A stretch of 64,000 nucleotides of DNA from the NCBI GenBank assembly GCA_037176885.1, contig JAWWNJ010000010.1, positions 3,141,629-3,205,628 of the forward strand. Direction: 5' to 3'. Made by a program: the position numbers and the translations under genes. The notes beneath the pieces were generated by a model. That model was not told where the DNA came from and searched no databases. It worked only from the letters and a program-made list of their open reading frames with translations. Position 1 is the stretch's first letter. Every line of letters starts with the position of its first letter. Source of the stretch: Favolaschia claudopus. Taxonomy: Eukaryota; Basidiomycota; Agaricomycetes; Agaricales; Mycenaceae. Positions 21,707-30,985 of the stretch are shown here, piece after piece.

Positions 21707-24700
21707 TTAACCATCGAGGAGAATTAGCGGTTCAGATAGAACTGGACGAGAATAATGTTCCTAGAATTTGGGCTTTGATGAAGTCTGGAGAAGAGGGATT
21801 TTCGATGGCCGAGACGAAAATGGCCTACCTGGCGGCTGCCATGCCAGAGATTGATGATGAACCCGCTGCTCAGTTATTCCAAGAATACAACGAGCAGCTG
21901 ACAGGAGGAAAAGAAGTCGGCGAATCCTATGTGGCTATCGTAGCCAACATAACGGACAAAGTCAGAGAAAAACTGAAGGATCCGGCCGCTGTGTTCATGA
22001 CTGCCGGCATCGATATCGAGTCGGTTAGGCAAGAGCAATCCCGTCATTCAGCGGGGGAGCGCTGTCAGTGCTGTGACTACGCCGATTGGGTAGTACCCGG
22101 GTTTGAACACAATGAGACGAAAGTCGCTTTGATGGAGGAAATCATTCCCGAGGATCACCCGCCTGAAGTCGAGGTGAAGGAGGTGTTCTCGAAGAAGTAT
22201 AAACCGGTAGCGCTAAAAGTAAAGCCGGTCCTCGAGCCGCTCCCTCCCGAGTTCAGGATAGAAAGGAATATCATCGGGGATCCATTGCAGAACCTCGTCC
22301 CGCTAGACCCTCACCCGCCAGAATTCGTTCCCGTTGGGAGATACACTGCGGAGAGGAAGGCGGTTGTAGACGAACTGCATAACGACGGATTCTTGAATGA
22401 TGAAGAGATGAAGCTGGTTCATCATATGTTATCTATACACGAAAATACGGTAGCATGGGATGACAGCGAAAGAGGAACTTTCAGAACGGATTTCTTCCCG
22501 CCAGTAAAGTTCCCGGTGAAGCCAGACCATAAGGTTTGGGTGGAGAGAAATATTCCCATCCCGCCGGGACAGCTGGAAGAAGTCTGCAAGGTGCTTAGGG
22601 CGAGTATCGATGCCAATATATACGAACCATCCAATGGCTCGTATCGCACCAAGTACTTTGGAGTTCTGAAGAGTGATAAGAAGTCCATTCGATTAGTGCA
22701 TTCGCTGGAGCCGCTGAACGCGGTAACCATTGCACACTCTGGGGTGCCTCCCGGCGCCGCGGATCTGGCCGAACATTTCGCGGGAAGGGCTTGTGGGTCC
22801 ACGTTTGATCTTTACTCTGGGTACAACCACCGGCTGATTGACCCGGAATCTCGAGATTACACAACCTTCCAGACTCCGTTTGGTGCGCTTCGATTGGTAA
22901 GATTGCCGCAGGGTTGGACCAACTCGGTGCCGATCTTCCACGAAGACGTAACTTACATCCTGCGAGATGAAATTCCTGCGGTTACCCGGCCGTATATAGA
23001 CGACGTGCCTGTCGCCGGAGGCTTCACTCGATACGAAAAGCCTGACGGGACGTACGAGACCATCCCTGAGAACCCGCTGATAAGGGTCTTTGTGTGGTTA
23101 CACTTGGTAGACTGCAACCGGGTACTTACCCGGCTAGCCCATTCTGGGGCGACTGTAAGCGGGAAGAAGTTGCAGATTTGCCGGGGAACTTTTAAGGTGG
23201 TCGGCCATGTCTGCTCCTACGAGGGCATGCGCCCGGATGAAGATAGAATCGGCGTCATTGAGCGTTGGGGTCCGCTGAAGGATTTCCACGATGTGAAAGC
23301 TTTCCTGGGAACTGTGGGCGTTATGAGAATGTTCATCCAAGACTATACAGTCAAGGCTGAGCCGATTCAGAAGCTCACCCGGAAGGAAGTCATATTCGAG
23401 TGGGGCCCGGCCCAAGACGCATGCATGAAAGTTTTGAAGAAGGCTTTGCGAGAATGTCCCGCGCTTAGACCTATAAGATATGAATGGGACACCGAAGTGG
23501 TACTGGCGGTCGATACGTCGTACCTTGGAGTTGGGGTGCATGTGTACCAGCGGGATCCTTTGGACCTAAATAAGCGGTACTATGCCCGCTTCAGCTCCAT
23601 ACCTTTGAATGACCGGGAGTCGAGGTATTCTCAGCCCAAGCGGGAATTGTTTGGCTTGAAGAGGGCGCTAGACCACATGCAATATTGGCTGTTGGGCTGC
23701 CGCAAGCTGGTCGTCGAAACCGACGCTCAGTACCTCAAGGGCATGTTGGATCACCCGGGAATGGGGCCCAACGCTACGATCAACCGCTGGATTGAGGAGA
23801 TCCTGATGTTTCATTTCACTCTGAAGCATGTACCGGGCAAGACTTTCGGGCCAGATGGACTCTCCCGCCGGCGTATTCAGCCGGGGGATCCAGAGTATGA
23901 TCATCCAGAGGACGAGTTCGATAATAACGAGCCGCCGGGTCTTCATCCTGAAAGTAGTGCTTGGCCGCCTCTCAAGAATTTCGAGGATTTCAAGCACGAT
24001 ATTGACACTCGAGGTGGATATATGGTAGCTGAATTGGCGGGAGATGAGGCCCAGTCAGCCGCTGACTTCGAGAACGACGCCGAACAAGCTTGGGCTTACA
24101 CCCGCCTTAGTAGAGAATATGTTTTCGAAGTCTTCTCTCAGTCAAAGGGTGACGACAAGCCAGACGGCGAGCCGCTGATCCCTGACCTCGAATTGAAGTA
24201 CGACCCGACGAAGCGGGAACCGTACCCGGAAGACCAACGATCTGTAGCGGCGAAGCTAGCGGACGAGCGGCTGCTCCTCATGAAGGAATGGCGGCGAAAC
24301 ACCCTGGCTCGCCCGGATGGCATGAACGACAAGGAATACAAAGCCTTCTTGCGATTCGCCACCGGCTTCTTCGAGGACGCAGATGGAAAACTCTATCATA
24401 AATCCTCAACGGGGAGTGCACATCAGTTGGTGGTAGACAAAGATCACCAAATGTATATGATGAGGGCGGCTCATGATAGCCTGGCCCACCGCGGTGTCTT
24501 TGCTACCAAATCCTTGATAGAAATGCGTTTCTGGTGGCCGGAGATGGAGCGGGACGTCACCTGGTATATTAAAACTTGCGAATTGTGTCAGTTAAGGCAA
24601 AGGACTTTATTAAAGATCCCGCCCGTTGTCACCCATACCCCTTCGCTCTTCCAGGTGGTGCACGTCGACGTGATGGTCGTTGGGACCCCTTCCAACGGCT

Positions 24701-25791
24701 TCAACAAAATTGTTGACGCCCGCTGCTCCCTCAGCAGCTATATAGAAGCGCGGCCGATAAAGAATGAGAATGCCAGAACATTGGCCTTGTTCTTACTTGA
24801 AGATGTGATTTGTAGGTGGGGCTGCCCGGAGGAATTGGTGACAGATAATGCACCGGCCTTCCTAGCGGCTGTGGCCTACCTTGAGTCTAAGTATGGCATA
24901 AGGAATATTAGAGTTTCGCCGTACAATTCTCAAGCCAACGGGAAAATCGAAAATGGGCACTTCTCGATGAGGCAATCCTTATGGAAAGCCACTGGCGGGA
25001 ATCCCAGCAAGTGGTACTGGTTCTTCCCGCAGATGTTGTGGGCTGACCGGGTCACTATTCGACGAGGAACAGGTTGTTCACCCTACTTTATGGTAACGGG
25101 CGCACACCCGATCCTCCCGCTGGATATTGAAGAAGCGACTTGGCTGGTGCATTTGCCCGGCAGGACTTTGACGACGGCAGAATTAATCGGCTATCGAGCT
25201 CAGGCCTTGGCTAAGCACTCCACTCACGTTGAGCAAATGAGAGAACGGGTCACCGACGAGAAACGAGCGAATTTACGCCGGTATGAGATAGCCCATAAAC
25301 ATACTATCGAAGATTACCATTTCGAGCCGGGAGATTTAGTGCTCATCAGGAATACGACCGTTGAGAAATCGCTGAATACGAAGATGGCTGCCAGATACCT
25401 GGGACCAGTAATTATCATCCGGCGTACGAAAGGTGGAAGTTATATCGTAGCGGAGATGGACGGCTCTGTCTTTCAATCGAAGATTGCTCAGTTCAGAGTG
25501 GTCCCCTTCGAGCAGCGGCGCTCTATTAAGCTGCCCGCTGACATTCACGACTTAATCGACCTCTCGGCCGAGACGCTAGAAAAGATGGTCCAGGAGGAAG
25601 ACGGTTATTCTGGAGATGACTTCCAATTCGGGAATGTGAGGTTGACCCCCAGCGGGGCGGCTGACGAAGAGCCAGCTCTGCAGGAGGCCTTGCCCGAGGA
25701 AGAAGAAGAGGAAGAGGAACCTAACACGGATGAGCCGCTGCCTTTCAAACGAAAGACTCGTTCTGCCACAAAAGCCGCCGCGCGGAAATGA
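21703..25791 (+). CDS. pol: Ty3 element Pol: reverse transcriptase, RNase H, integrase
   Basis: Replicates the element and inserts the DNA copy. It has no ATG at its start and is probably made by -1 frameshifting from the protease frame. RT (about residues 230-440) shows TFDLYSGYNHR and the catalytic YIDD in VTRPYIDDVPVAGG. RNase H has VVLAVDTSYLGVGVHVY and VVETDAQYLKG. Integrase has the HHCC zinc module (HDSLAHRG...CELCQL), catalytic DVMVVG, VTDNAPAFL and the E in NGKIENGH. A GPY/F-like C-terminal module (ARYLGPVIIIRRTKGGSY) follows. The tail is Glu-rich with a basic end. RT-RH-IN order defines Ty3/gypsy. The 1362-codon frame is uninterrupted. Confidence 0.95.
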   Translation: MINHRGELAVQIELDENNVPRIWALMKSGEEGFSMAETKMAYLAAAMPEIDDEPAAQLFQEYNEQLTGGKEVGESYVAIVANITDKVREKLKDPAAVFMTAGIDIESVRQEQSRHSAGERCQCCDYADWVVPGFEHNETKVALMEEIIPEDHPPEVEVKEVFSKKYKPVALKVKPVLEPLPPEFRIERNIIGDPLQNLVPLDPHPPEFVPVGRYTAERKAVVDELHNDGFLNDEEMKLVHHMLSIHENTVAWDDSERGTFRTDFFPPVKFPVKPDHKVWVERNIPIPPGQLEEVCKVLRASIDANIYEPSNGSYRTKYFGVLKSDKKSIRLVHSLEPLNAVTIAHSGVPPGAADLAEHFAGRACGSTFDLYSGYNHRLIDPESRDYTTFQTPFGALRLVRLPQGWTNSVPIFHEDVTYILRDEIPAVTRPYIDDVPVAGGFTRYEKPDGTYETIPENPLIRVFVWLHLVDCNRVLTRLAHSGATVSGKKLQICRGTFKVVGHVCSYEGMRPDEDRIGVIERWGPLKDFHDVKAFLGTVGVMRMFIQDYTVKAEPIQKLTRKEVIFEWGPAQDACMKVLKKALRECPALRPIRYEWDTEVVLAVDTSYLGVGVHVYQRDPLDLNKRYYARFSSIPLNDRESRYSQPKRELFGLKRALDHMQYWLLGCRKLVVETDAQYLKGMLDHPGMGPNATINRWIEEILMFHFTLKHVPGKTFGPDGLSRRRIQPGDPEYDHPEDEFDNNEPPGLHPESSAWPPLKNFEDFKHDIDTRGGYMVAELAGDEAQSAADFENDAEQAWAYTRLSREYVFEVFSQSKGDDKPDGEPLIPDLELKYDPTKREPYPEDQRSVAAKLADERLLLMKEWRRNTLARPDGMNDKEYKAFLRFATGFFEDADGKLYHKSSTGSAHQLVVDKDHQMYMMRAAHDSLAHRGVFATKSLIEMRFWWPEMERDVTWYIKTCELCQLRQRTLLKIPPVVTHTPSLFQVVHVDVMVVGTPSNGFNKIVDARCSLSSYIEARPIKNENARTLALFLLEDVICRWGCPEELVTDNAPAFLAAVAYLESKYGIRNIRVSPYNSQANGKIENGHFSMRQSLWKATGGNPSKWYWFFPQMLWADRVTIRRGTGCSPYFMVTGAHPILPLDIEEATWLVHLPGRTLTTAELIGYRAQALAKHSTHVEQMRERVTDEKRANLRRYEIAHKHTIEDYHFEPGDLVLIRNTTVEKSLNTKMAARYLGPVIIIRRTKGGSYIVAEMDGSVFQSKIAQFRVVPFEQRRSIKLPADIHDLIDLSAETLEKMVQEEDGYSGDDFQFGNVRLTPSGAADEEPALQEALPEEEEEEEEPNTDEPLPFKRKTRSATKAAARK

Positions 25792-26013
25792 ATTACTGCT
25801 ACGATATCTACGTTACAATTTGAAACGGGATTCGAAGTCTTTAAGTAATTGGATTGTCTGCATCTCCCGCCAGTAAGCAGCGACTAAGTTGCGCACCCGG
25901 GGAGTGTGTGGCGGCCAGCAGAAGGATGAGCCGTGAGGTGTCCGAAACGATTGAGCCAGTACCGAGGATTCTGAAGAAAGGGGGACCCGCTGGGGGAGCT
26001 CTTTAGGAACGAG

Positions 26014-27259
26014 TCAGGGAACATGAGCATCGACGCCGGCAGAGGAGGACTCGGGGAAGTCGCGAAGACGAGCCGAGATCTTCTCCCCTTCGTCAAGGAG
26101 CTGCTCGCGCCGGGCCAGAGAGCTACGAAGGTTCTCGTGGATGACCGCCAGCTCGACCATGATGAAATACATCCGCTTGCGCAAGGCAAGGTGGTTGCTC
26201 ATGAACTCGGTACCCATCTCAACGACGCTAGCGGCCTCGTCGACAACGGCACCTGAAGCGGGGGCCGAAGCGTAAAACTCAGCCGTCGCTACGAAAACGC
26301 TCAGCGGGAGGAATCACTGACAGTGAACGGGAAACTCACCGTGGGTGAGGAAAGAGTCCTCGTGGAACGGGACGCTGTCGATGCGGGCGCGCTTGTTACC
26401 CTTGCCCTTCTTAGCGGGGGCCGGGCTATGCTGAAAGAATAAAATGAATGAATGAAATTGAAAAGCAGAAATAACGGGCGACTTACAGCGCGCACACCCT
26501 TCTTGCCCGCCAGGGCTGACTTAGCCTTGGGACCGGTAGGGGGAGCCTTGGGAGCAGGGACATGCTCATCGTCAACGAGCATCTGGGTGAACAAACACCC
26601 AACGGCGATGATAGAAGTGTCAATCGTCAGCTCAACACAGGCCAGCTGTTGAATGAAAGAACGAACCTCGTCAGCACCAACGGTGGTGAGAGCGGGCGAT
26701 GGAGCACGAACGGTGCCTTCGTCCTCGTCCTCAGACTCGGGTTCACCCTGAGACCGCCCGCGAGTACTCTTCTAGCGGGGGATGATTGCGAGTCAGTGGT
26801 AAGCACGGCAATAAAAGTTAGTGAAACCGACCCGGGTCCCCTTGGAAGAAGAAACGGTGGAGACGGGCGGGATCGCCCTCTTGGAACGGTCTTCGTGAAT
26901 GGCCTTGGTGATCCGCCGCAGGGCATCGTACCCAGCAGGGAAGGTCACGTCCCGTTTACCATCCGGGTCGTACAAGGAGTGGTAATATTCACGCGAAGTG
27001 AAGATTGCCTCACGAAGAACCGCGCTCTTGTCTTCCAAAATGAAAGGCATGAGCGGGGGAAGGCGCGCCTACGAACGAAAGAATAAATGTTAACGAAACG
27101 AGACTGGTCAATGTAACCGGCGGCTCTTACGAGAATCTCGGCGACGTCCTTGAGCTGGTTTTTACGAGACTCGGGCGGCGAATACTTGACGAGGTTGGCG
27201 GCAACGTCCATAGCCTTGAGGAAATCGGCTTTGACGGTGTTGTAATCGTTTTGAGACAT
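26014..27259 (-). CDS. Cargo gene B: unknown 326-aa protein, antisense in the Ty3 element
   Basis: Five exons on the minus strand: 27259-27131, 27068-26832, 26771-26487, 26430-26340, 26252-26014. The total is 981 nt, with all introns GT-AG and in frame. I do not recognise the family. The N-terminus is helical (MSQNDYNTVKADFLKAMDVA). Next comes a segment with SREYYHSLYDPDGKRDV, then an acidic stretch and a hydrophobic helix region (ELTIDTSIIAVGCLFTQML). A basic Lys-rich linker (KKGKGNKRAR) looks like a nuclear localisation signal. The C-terminus is a likely coiled coil (MVELAVIHENLRSSLARREQLLDEGEKI). It has no zinc cluster, unlike the other four cargo genes. It ends 222 bp from the pol stop, in convergent orientation. 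Confidence 0.75.
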
Positions 27260-27681
27260 TTTTGAAGGAAGCAGAGTAAAGACAGTAGACGAGGCTGGGG
27301 AGTATACCCGTTCGCCCGCTGCTTCTTATACTCGAGCGGCCGTAATATAACGCCGTAAGGATAATTGGGACGAAATTTGGACAACGGCCGAACTTGGATT
27401 ACCATTTATGGTAGATGCACCCGCCGGTGGCGCAGAAAATTATTTCAAACGCGCCCGATCGTTCCGTGGCACAAAAATTTGCTGCCGGGGGACCTGAATT
27501 TCCTCTGATCGATCAACTGAGGACAGTTGAGATTTCTGAAAGGGGGAGAGGTGGGTCACCTAGCACGTCATTTGAGGGCAGCGGGCACATCTTTACCAAG
27601 AAATAAATGTTTCCAAGGCCTCACATGGGGCGGGAGCGTGTGTTATCGGAACGAACTATCCGAAAGTACATGTGCCTGTAT
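27260..27681. other. spacer between cargo B and cargo C
   Basis: Promoter side of cargo B and 3' side of cargo C. TATAAG on the minus strand (27325-27330) lies 66 nt upstream of the cargo B start. No other gene seen. Confidence 0.5.
27325..27330 (-). promoter_or_regulatory. TATA-like box of cargo B
   Basis: GAGTATAAGAAG on the minus strand, 66 nt before the ATG at 27259. Confidence 0.5.
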
Positions 27682-28310
27682 CTACACTGCCCGCATCCTA
27701 GCCGGAAGATCCAGGAAAAGATTATTTGCGAGAACGTCTAACCGCTCGCGGATAACAGCAACATACGCAGCCGGGAGATTAGCCGTTTTGGCCTCTTGCA
27801 GAAGATGGAAAACCTGGCGGGCCTCGAAGTAAAAAGACAGCCGTTGGGTTGCCTCTGCGACGTTTCGACCAACGATTACAGCATGGTATTGTTGCCAGAA
27901 TGGGAACTGCGCCAGGGTCCCCTCGTGAACGACGTCCCAAGCAGCGAGCTGTTCCTTCGTAGCCGCTAGAAGCGAGCGGGGGATCAGTTGTGGCGCAACA
28001 GATAAGAAAGAAGTCGTCACTTACGATCGGGACCCTCTTTGAAACGGTGCCGGCGGGCAGCTATTTCATCGGCCAGCTCAGCGGTCTGAGTGTACGAGCA
28101 GTTGTGCTTCAGCAAGAAACAGCGGGTACACGGTGCTCCCCACTCAGTAAACTCGCAATGAGAACGGGCGTTGAGGCACGCAGAGCATACCCGGCCAGGC
28201 TGCCGAATGATGAGGAATTACCCGAGGCAAAATGTTCAGGAACGTACATAGTACTCCCTGAGCGGGCCGACGGGGTCATTCGGAAAGAGCGGATTTTCCA
28301 GCAAAGACAT
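27682..28310 (-). CDS. Cargo gene C: Zn(II)2Cys6-type small protein
   Basis: Three exons: 28310-28248, 28199-28025, 27965-27682. The total is 522 nt, or 173 aa. After 21 residues the second exon opens with a six-cysteine cluster: C26, C29, C36, C45, C48, C55, spaced C-x2-C-x6-C-x8-C-x2-C-x6-C. This is the canonical fungal Zn(II)2Cys6 spacing. W41-G42 sits before the fourth Cys. The rest is helical (KEQLAAWDVVHEGTLAQF, LPAAYVAVIRERLDVLANN). Zn(II)2Cys6 proteins normally bind CGG-containing DNA; a full transcription-factor regulatory domain is absent here. It is a paralog of cargo D and E by cluster, exon layout and the helix motif R-x-RLDxLA. Confidence 0.8.
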
Positions 28311-28348
28311 GAGTAGACGACTGAAGCAAATGGGACCTTCCCGCCAGC

Positions 28349-28355
28349 TTAAATA
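28349..28355 (-). promoter_or_regulatory. TATA-like box of cargo C
   Basis: GGGTATTTAAGC on the minus strand about 40 nt before the cargo C ATG. Confidence 0.5.
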
Positions 28356-28593
28356 CCCCTCTGAGACCTGGCGGGAGACCCAAAAACATAGAGATCGACA
28401 TTGGGACTCATTGCACCCGACGCTCCCGGAAGATCCGCAATACATGTGGAATATCCAACGAGGTGCTGAGCTCCCGCTGAGCGAAAAACACGAGGAAGCT
28501 TGGTTTCTAAGAAGCCTTCCTAATCGGGCAGCTTGAAACAGAGTTTTAAAGATGCAAGTTCGTTTGACAGTGGGAATATATTTCCTACTACGC

Positions 28594-29264
28594 TTACGGC
28601 CCGATGAACATAACGGGCGGGAGCCTTGCGCCGGACTGGAGAGCTACAGCGTCTAACCTATCCCGGAGGAGATCTACAATTTCCTTTCGCATGCCCGCCC
28701 CCTTCGCGTCAAACCACAGCCGATACAAGAAGCGTAGCTGGCCAAACCCAAGGGTGCCGAGCATGGACCTGGCGGCGAGGATGGTGCAAGTACGCACATC
28801 AATGTACAACTTCTCGTCGAATCGGGCAGCGGCAGCCCTGGCGTACCAGTCAAACTGAGCGATCCGCCCGGCGGAGGGAGCTAAAATCCACTAAGGCCCC
28901 GCCGAGAGGTAGAAAGAGAGAAAGCAGACTTGCCTGGCTGAGAGGCTAGAAGAGTGTCGCGACGGCGGCTGTTCTCGGCCTGCCAGACGGACTTCTTAGT
29001 GTAGCAGCACAGGGCGGCGCGACCTATGAACATGCAGCTGAGGCAGGCTTCACCCCACTGAATCCAGATGCAATGGCGGTAGTTCTTGAGGCAGCACTGG
29101 CATTCGTACTCCGGCTAAGAAGGGGCACCCGTCAGCGGGAGAGCACTGAGAAAGAACGAAAGACCCACGAACTGAGCTTGAAGTACGAGCTGGTACTCTG
29201 AGGGACCGGTGAAGCTCCTAAAGCGTTCTGAGTAAAAAGTCGCTGCCAAAGAAAAGGTGGGCAT
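28594..29264 (-). CDS. Cargo gene D: Zn(II)2Cys6-like small protein, paralog of C
   Basis: Three exons: 29264-29169, 29114-28934, 28880-28594. The total is 564 nt, or 187 aa. The second intron uses a GC donor (gcaagt), which fits the AG|GCAAGT pattern of GC-AG introns. The cluster is C37, C40, C47, C56, C59, C68 (C-x2-C-x6-C-x8-C-x2-C-x8-C) with extra C39 and C69, and W52-G53 before the fourth Cys, as in C and E. The C-terminal helices (LRFLYRLWFDAKGAG, EIVDLLRDRLDAVALQ) resemble those of C. The predicted role is DNA or RNA binding; this is inference from the cluster only. Confidence 0.78.
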
Positions 29265-29436
29265 CGCTCGAAGGACTCACTGGGCACCGGCCGCTATAAG
29301 TAAAATCTATAGCCGACGGGTGAGTACCATCGGCTGCCGGACCAAAAGCTCAGGTGGAATCAGACATCACGATAACGGCCTGCAACCGGGCAAAGAGATT
29401 TATTTGACCCTAACGGGGAAAAGCTACTAGCCTGGA

Positions 29437-30179
29437 TTATCGCTCGAAGGTCTGGCGGCGCGTGCCTTGGGTCAAGGGCACGAAGGTCGGAACATGAGCG
29501 TCCCGTCGCCTGATATCATGAAGAGAGATAGCTGCGTCGACGTCGCATTGGGCATGGATCGAACGATCCTGAGCGCGCCACTCGCGTAAAACTCGAGACA
29601 GGATGTTGTAGAAATACAGCCGCCGGCTGGAGTGAGCGGCACGAGACAGGTCGTGAGCAATGTCCCAGTCACGAAGGTCGCCGGCAAATTCCTCCCGCCG
29701 ACGTAAAAAGTCAGCGGGCTCACCGTCCACCGAGCCCATGAACATATCGAGGCTTAAGCCGCCGAGGCGCAGGTGGTACCAGAGTTCAAGGAATGCAAGG
29801 TCGTATAAAGTACCGCCTGAATGGAATAAGAAAGATGAGAATTTGAGGAGCGGCTGGATGTACCGCTGCGATAGATGAAAAGTGTCGGAAAGGTCGAAGA
29901 TGGATAGGTAAATTTGAACCAATCCACCCCGGTGAACAGACACTTGGGGACCTTCGCCTCCCGGCACCGAGTGCACTTCGAGCCCCAGTGGAGAAATTCA
30001 CAGTCTTCGCCGGCGTCACTACAGGGCGTGCAGACGAGATTCGGCTAGCGGCTGGTTGGACTTGGCGCAGAAATGGGCTGAAGACGACCTACCACAGTGT
30101 AAATCTTGCGCACAAAGTCTTGACTGACAGCCGGGAAGGAATGGTAGTCGATTAAGACTTCCCCTATGGGCTGAGGCAT
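29437..30179 (-). CDS. Cargo gene E: Zn(II)2Cys6-type protein, paralog of C and D
   Basis: Three exons in my model: 30179-30093, 30044-29928, 29865-29437. The total is 633 nt, or 210 aa. The second intron needs a weak donor (gtggat), so that junction is less certain. The cluster is C34, C37, C44, C53, C56, C64 (C-x2-C-x6-C-x8-C-x2-C-x7-C) with W49-G50. The C-terminal 143 residues are mostly helical (YIQPLLKFSSFLFHSGG, EEFAGDLRDWDIAHDLSRA). Like C, the N-terminal exon encodes under 30 residues and the intron lies just before the cluster, supporting common descent. Confidence 0.77.
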
Positions 30180-30985
30180 GACAATTGAAAGCAAAAGATG
30201 ATTTGATTGGCTATCTACCCCTATCGACTACAAGTACGGTAGCGGGTAACTCGATCCGCCGGGCCGATTCTACTCTACGTTATCGCTCTTACGAGACCAG
30301 CAGGAGAAGTGAGGAACTAGTCACCCGGTGGAATCCGAGGACAGCCGCTGACGGCTAGAAGAGAAGCCGCGGGCACTCCCCGCTATCTGATGATCCCGCT
30401 GATAAGCACCGTTGCCGCTCGGCATGTTGAAAAACTCGAAAGTCCGAGTGTTCAGCTCGCTCTCCAAGTCGTACTCAGCCGACGGGCGCAGCACTTGGTT
30501 GGAATCTTTTGCTTCAGACTCTTACAAATCACTTAGAGGCTCTAGCCGGGGACTCTGACTTCGGAACTCGAAAAGAACTTAAGGATTTTTCACACAAAGA
30601 AAGAGTGCATCGTAAAAACTTTTATTTTTACATTTCGTCGGCTCTTTGGCCGGTACACGATGCTACTCTACGCGGGGTACTTGATTTGAATCTAAATTAT
30701 TTTTATTTTTGTGAGTACTGGCGGGTAGATTTCTACCAGGCCAGACTCTTCGCAAGAAGCGGGGTTATGGGACCCGTGCCCGTAGCTTTTGATGATTTTT
30801 GGGGGCCGCTCGGCCCCCGCGATTATGAATACAGAAAAATTTCTAGAAAGAATTCAGCGTGAAGTCAAAGGCAGCGGGGAGGTCGGGCGAATCGCTTACT
30901 TGCCGCCCGCCCACCCACGAGGAAAAGCTGTAAAGATGGTCAGCGGGGAGATAAGACTCCAGAAAGGGGGAGCGTGCTTACCCGC
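30180..30985. other. spacer between cargo E and cargo A
   Basis: It should contain the cargo E promoter and cargo A terminator. A plus-strand frame of about 117 codons (30509-30862) is open but has no ATG start and no recognisable domain. I do not call it a gene. Confidence 0.4.

Noticed and set aside
30509..30862. 117-codon plus-strand frame between cargo E and A
   Set aside because: No ATG at its start, no motif, and it lies in a spacer expected to hold regulatory DNA.
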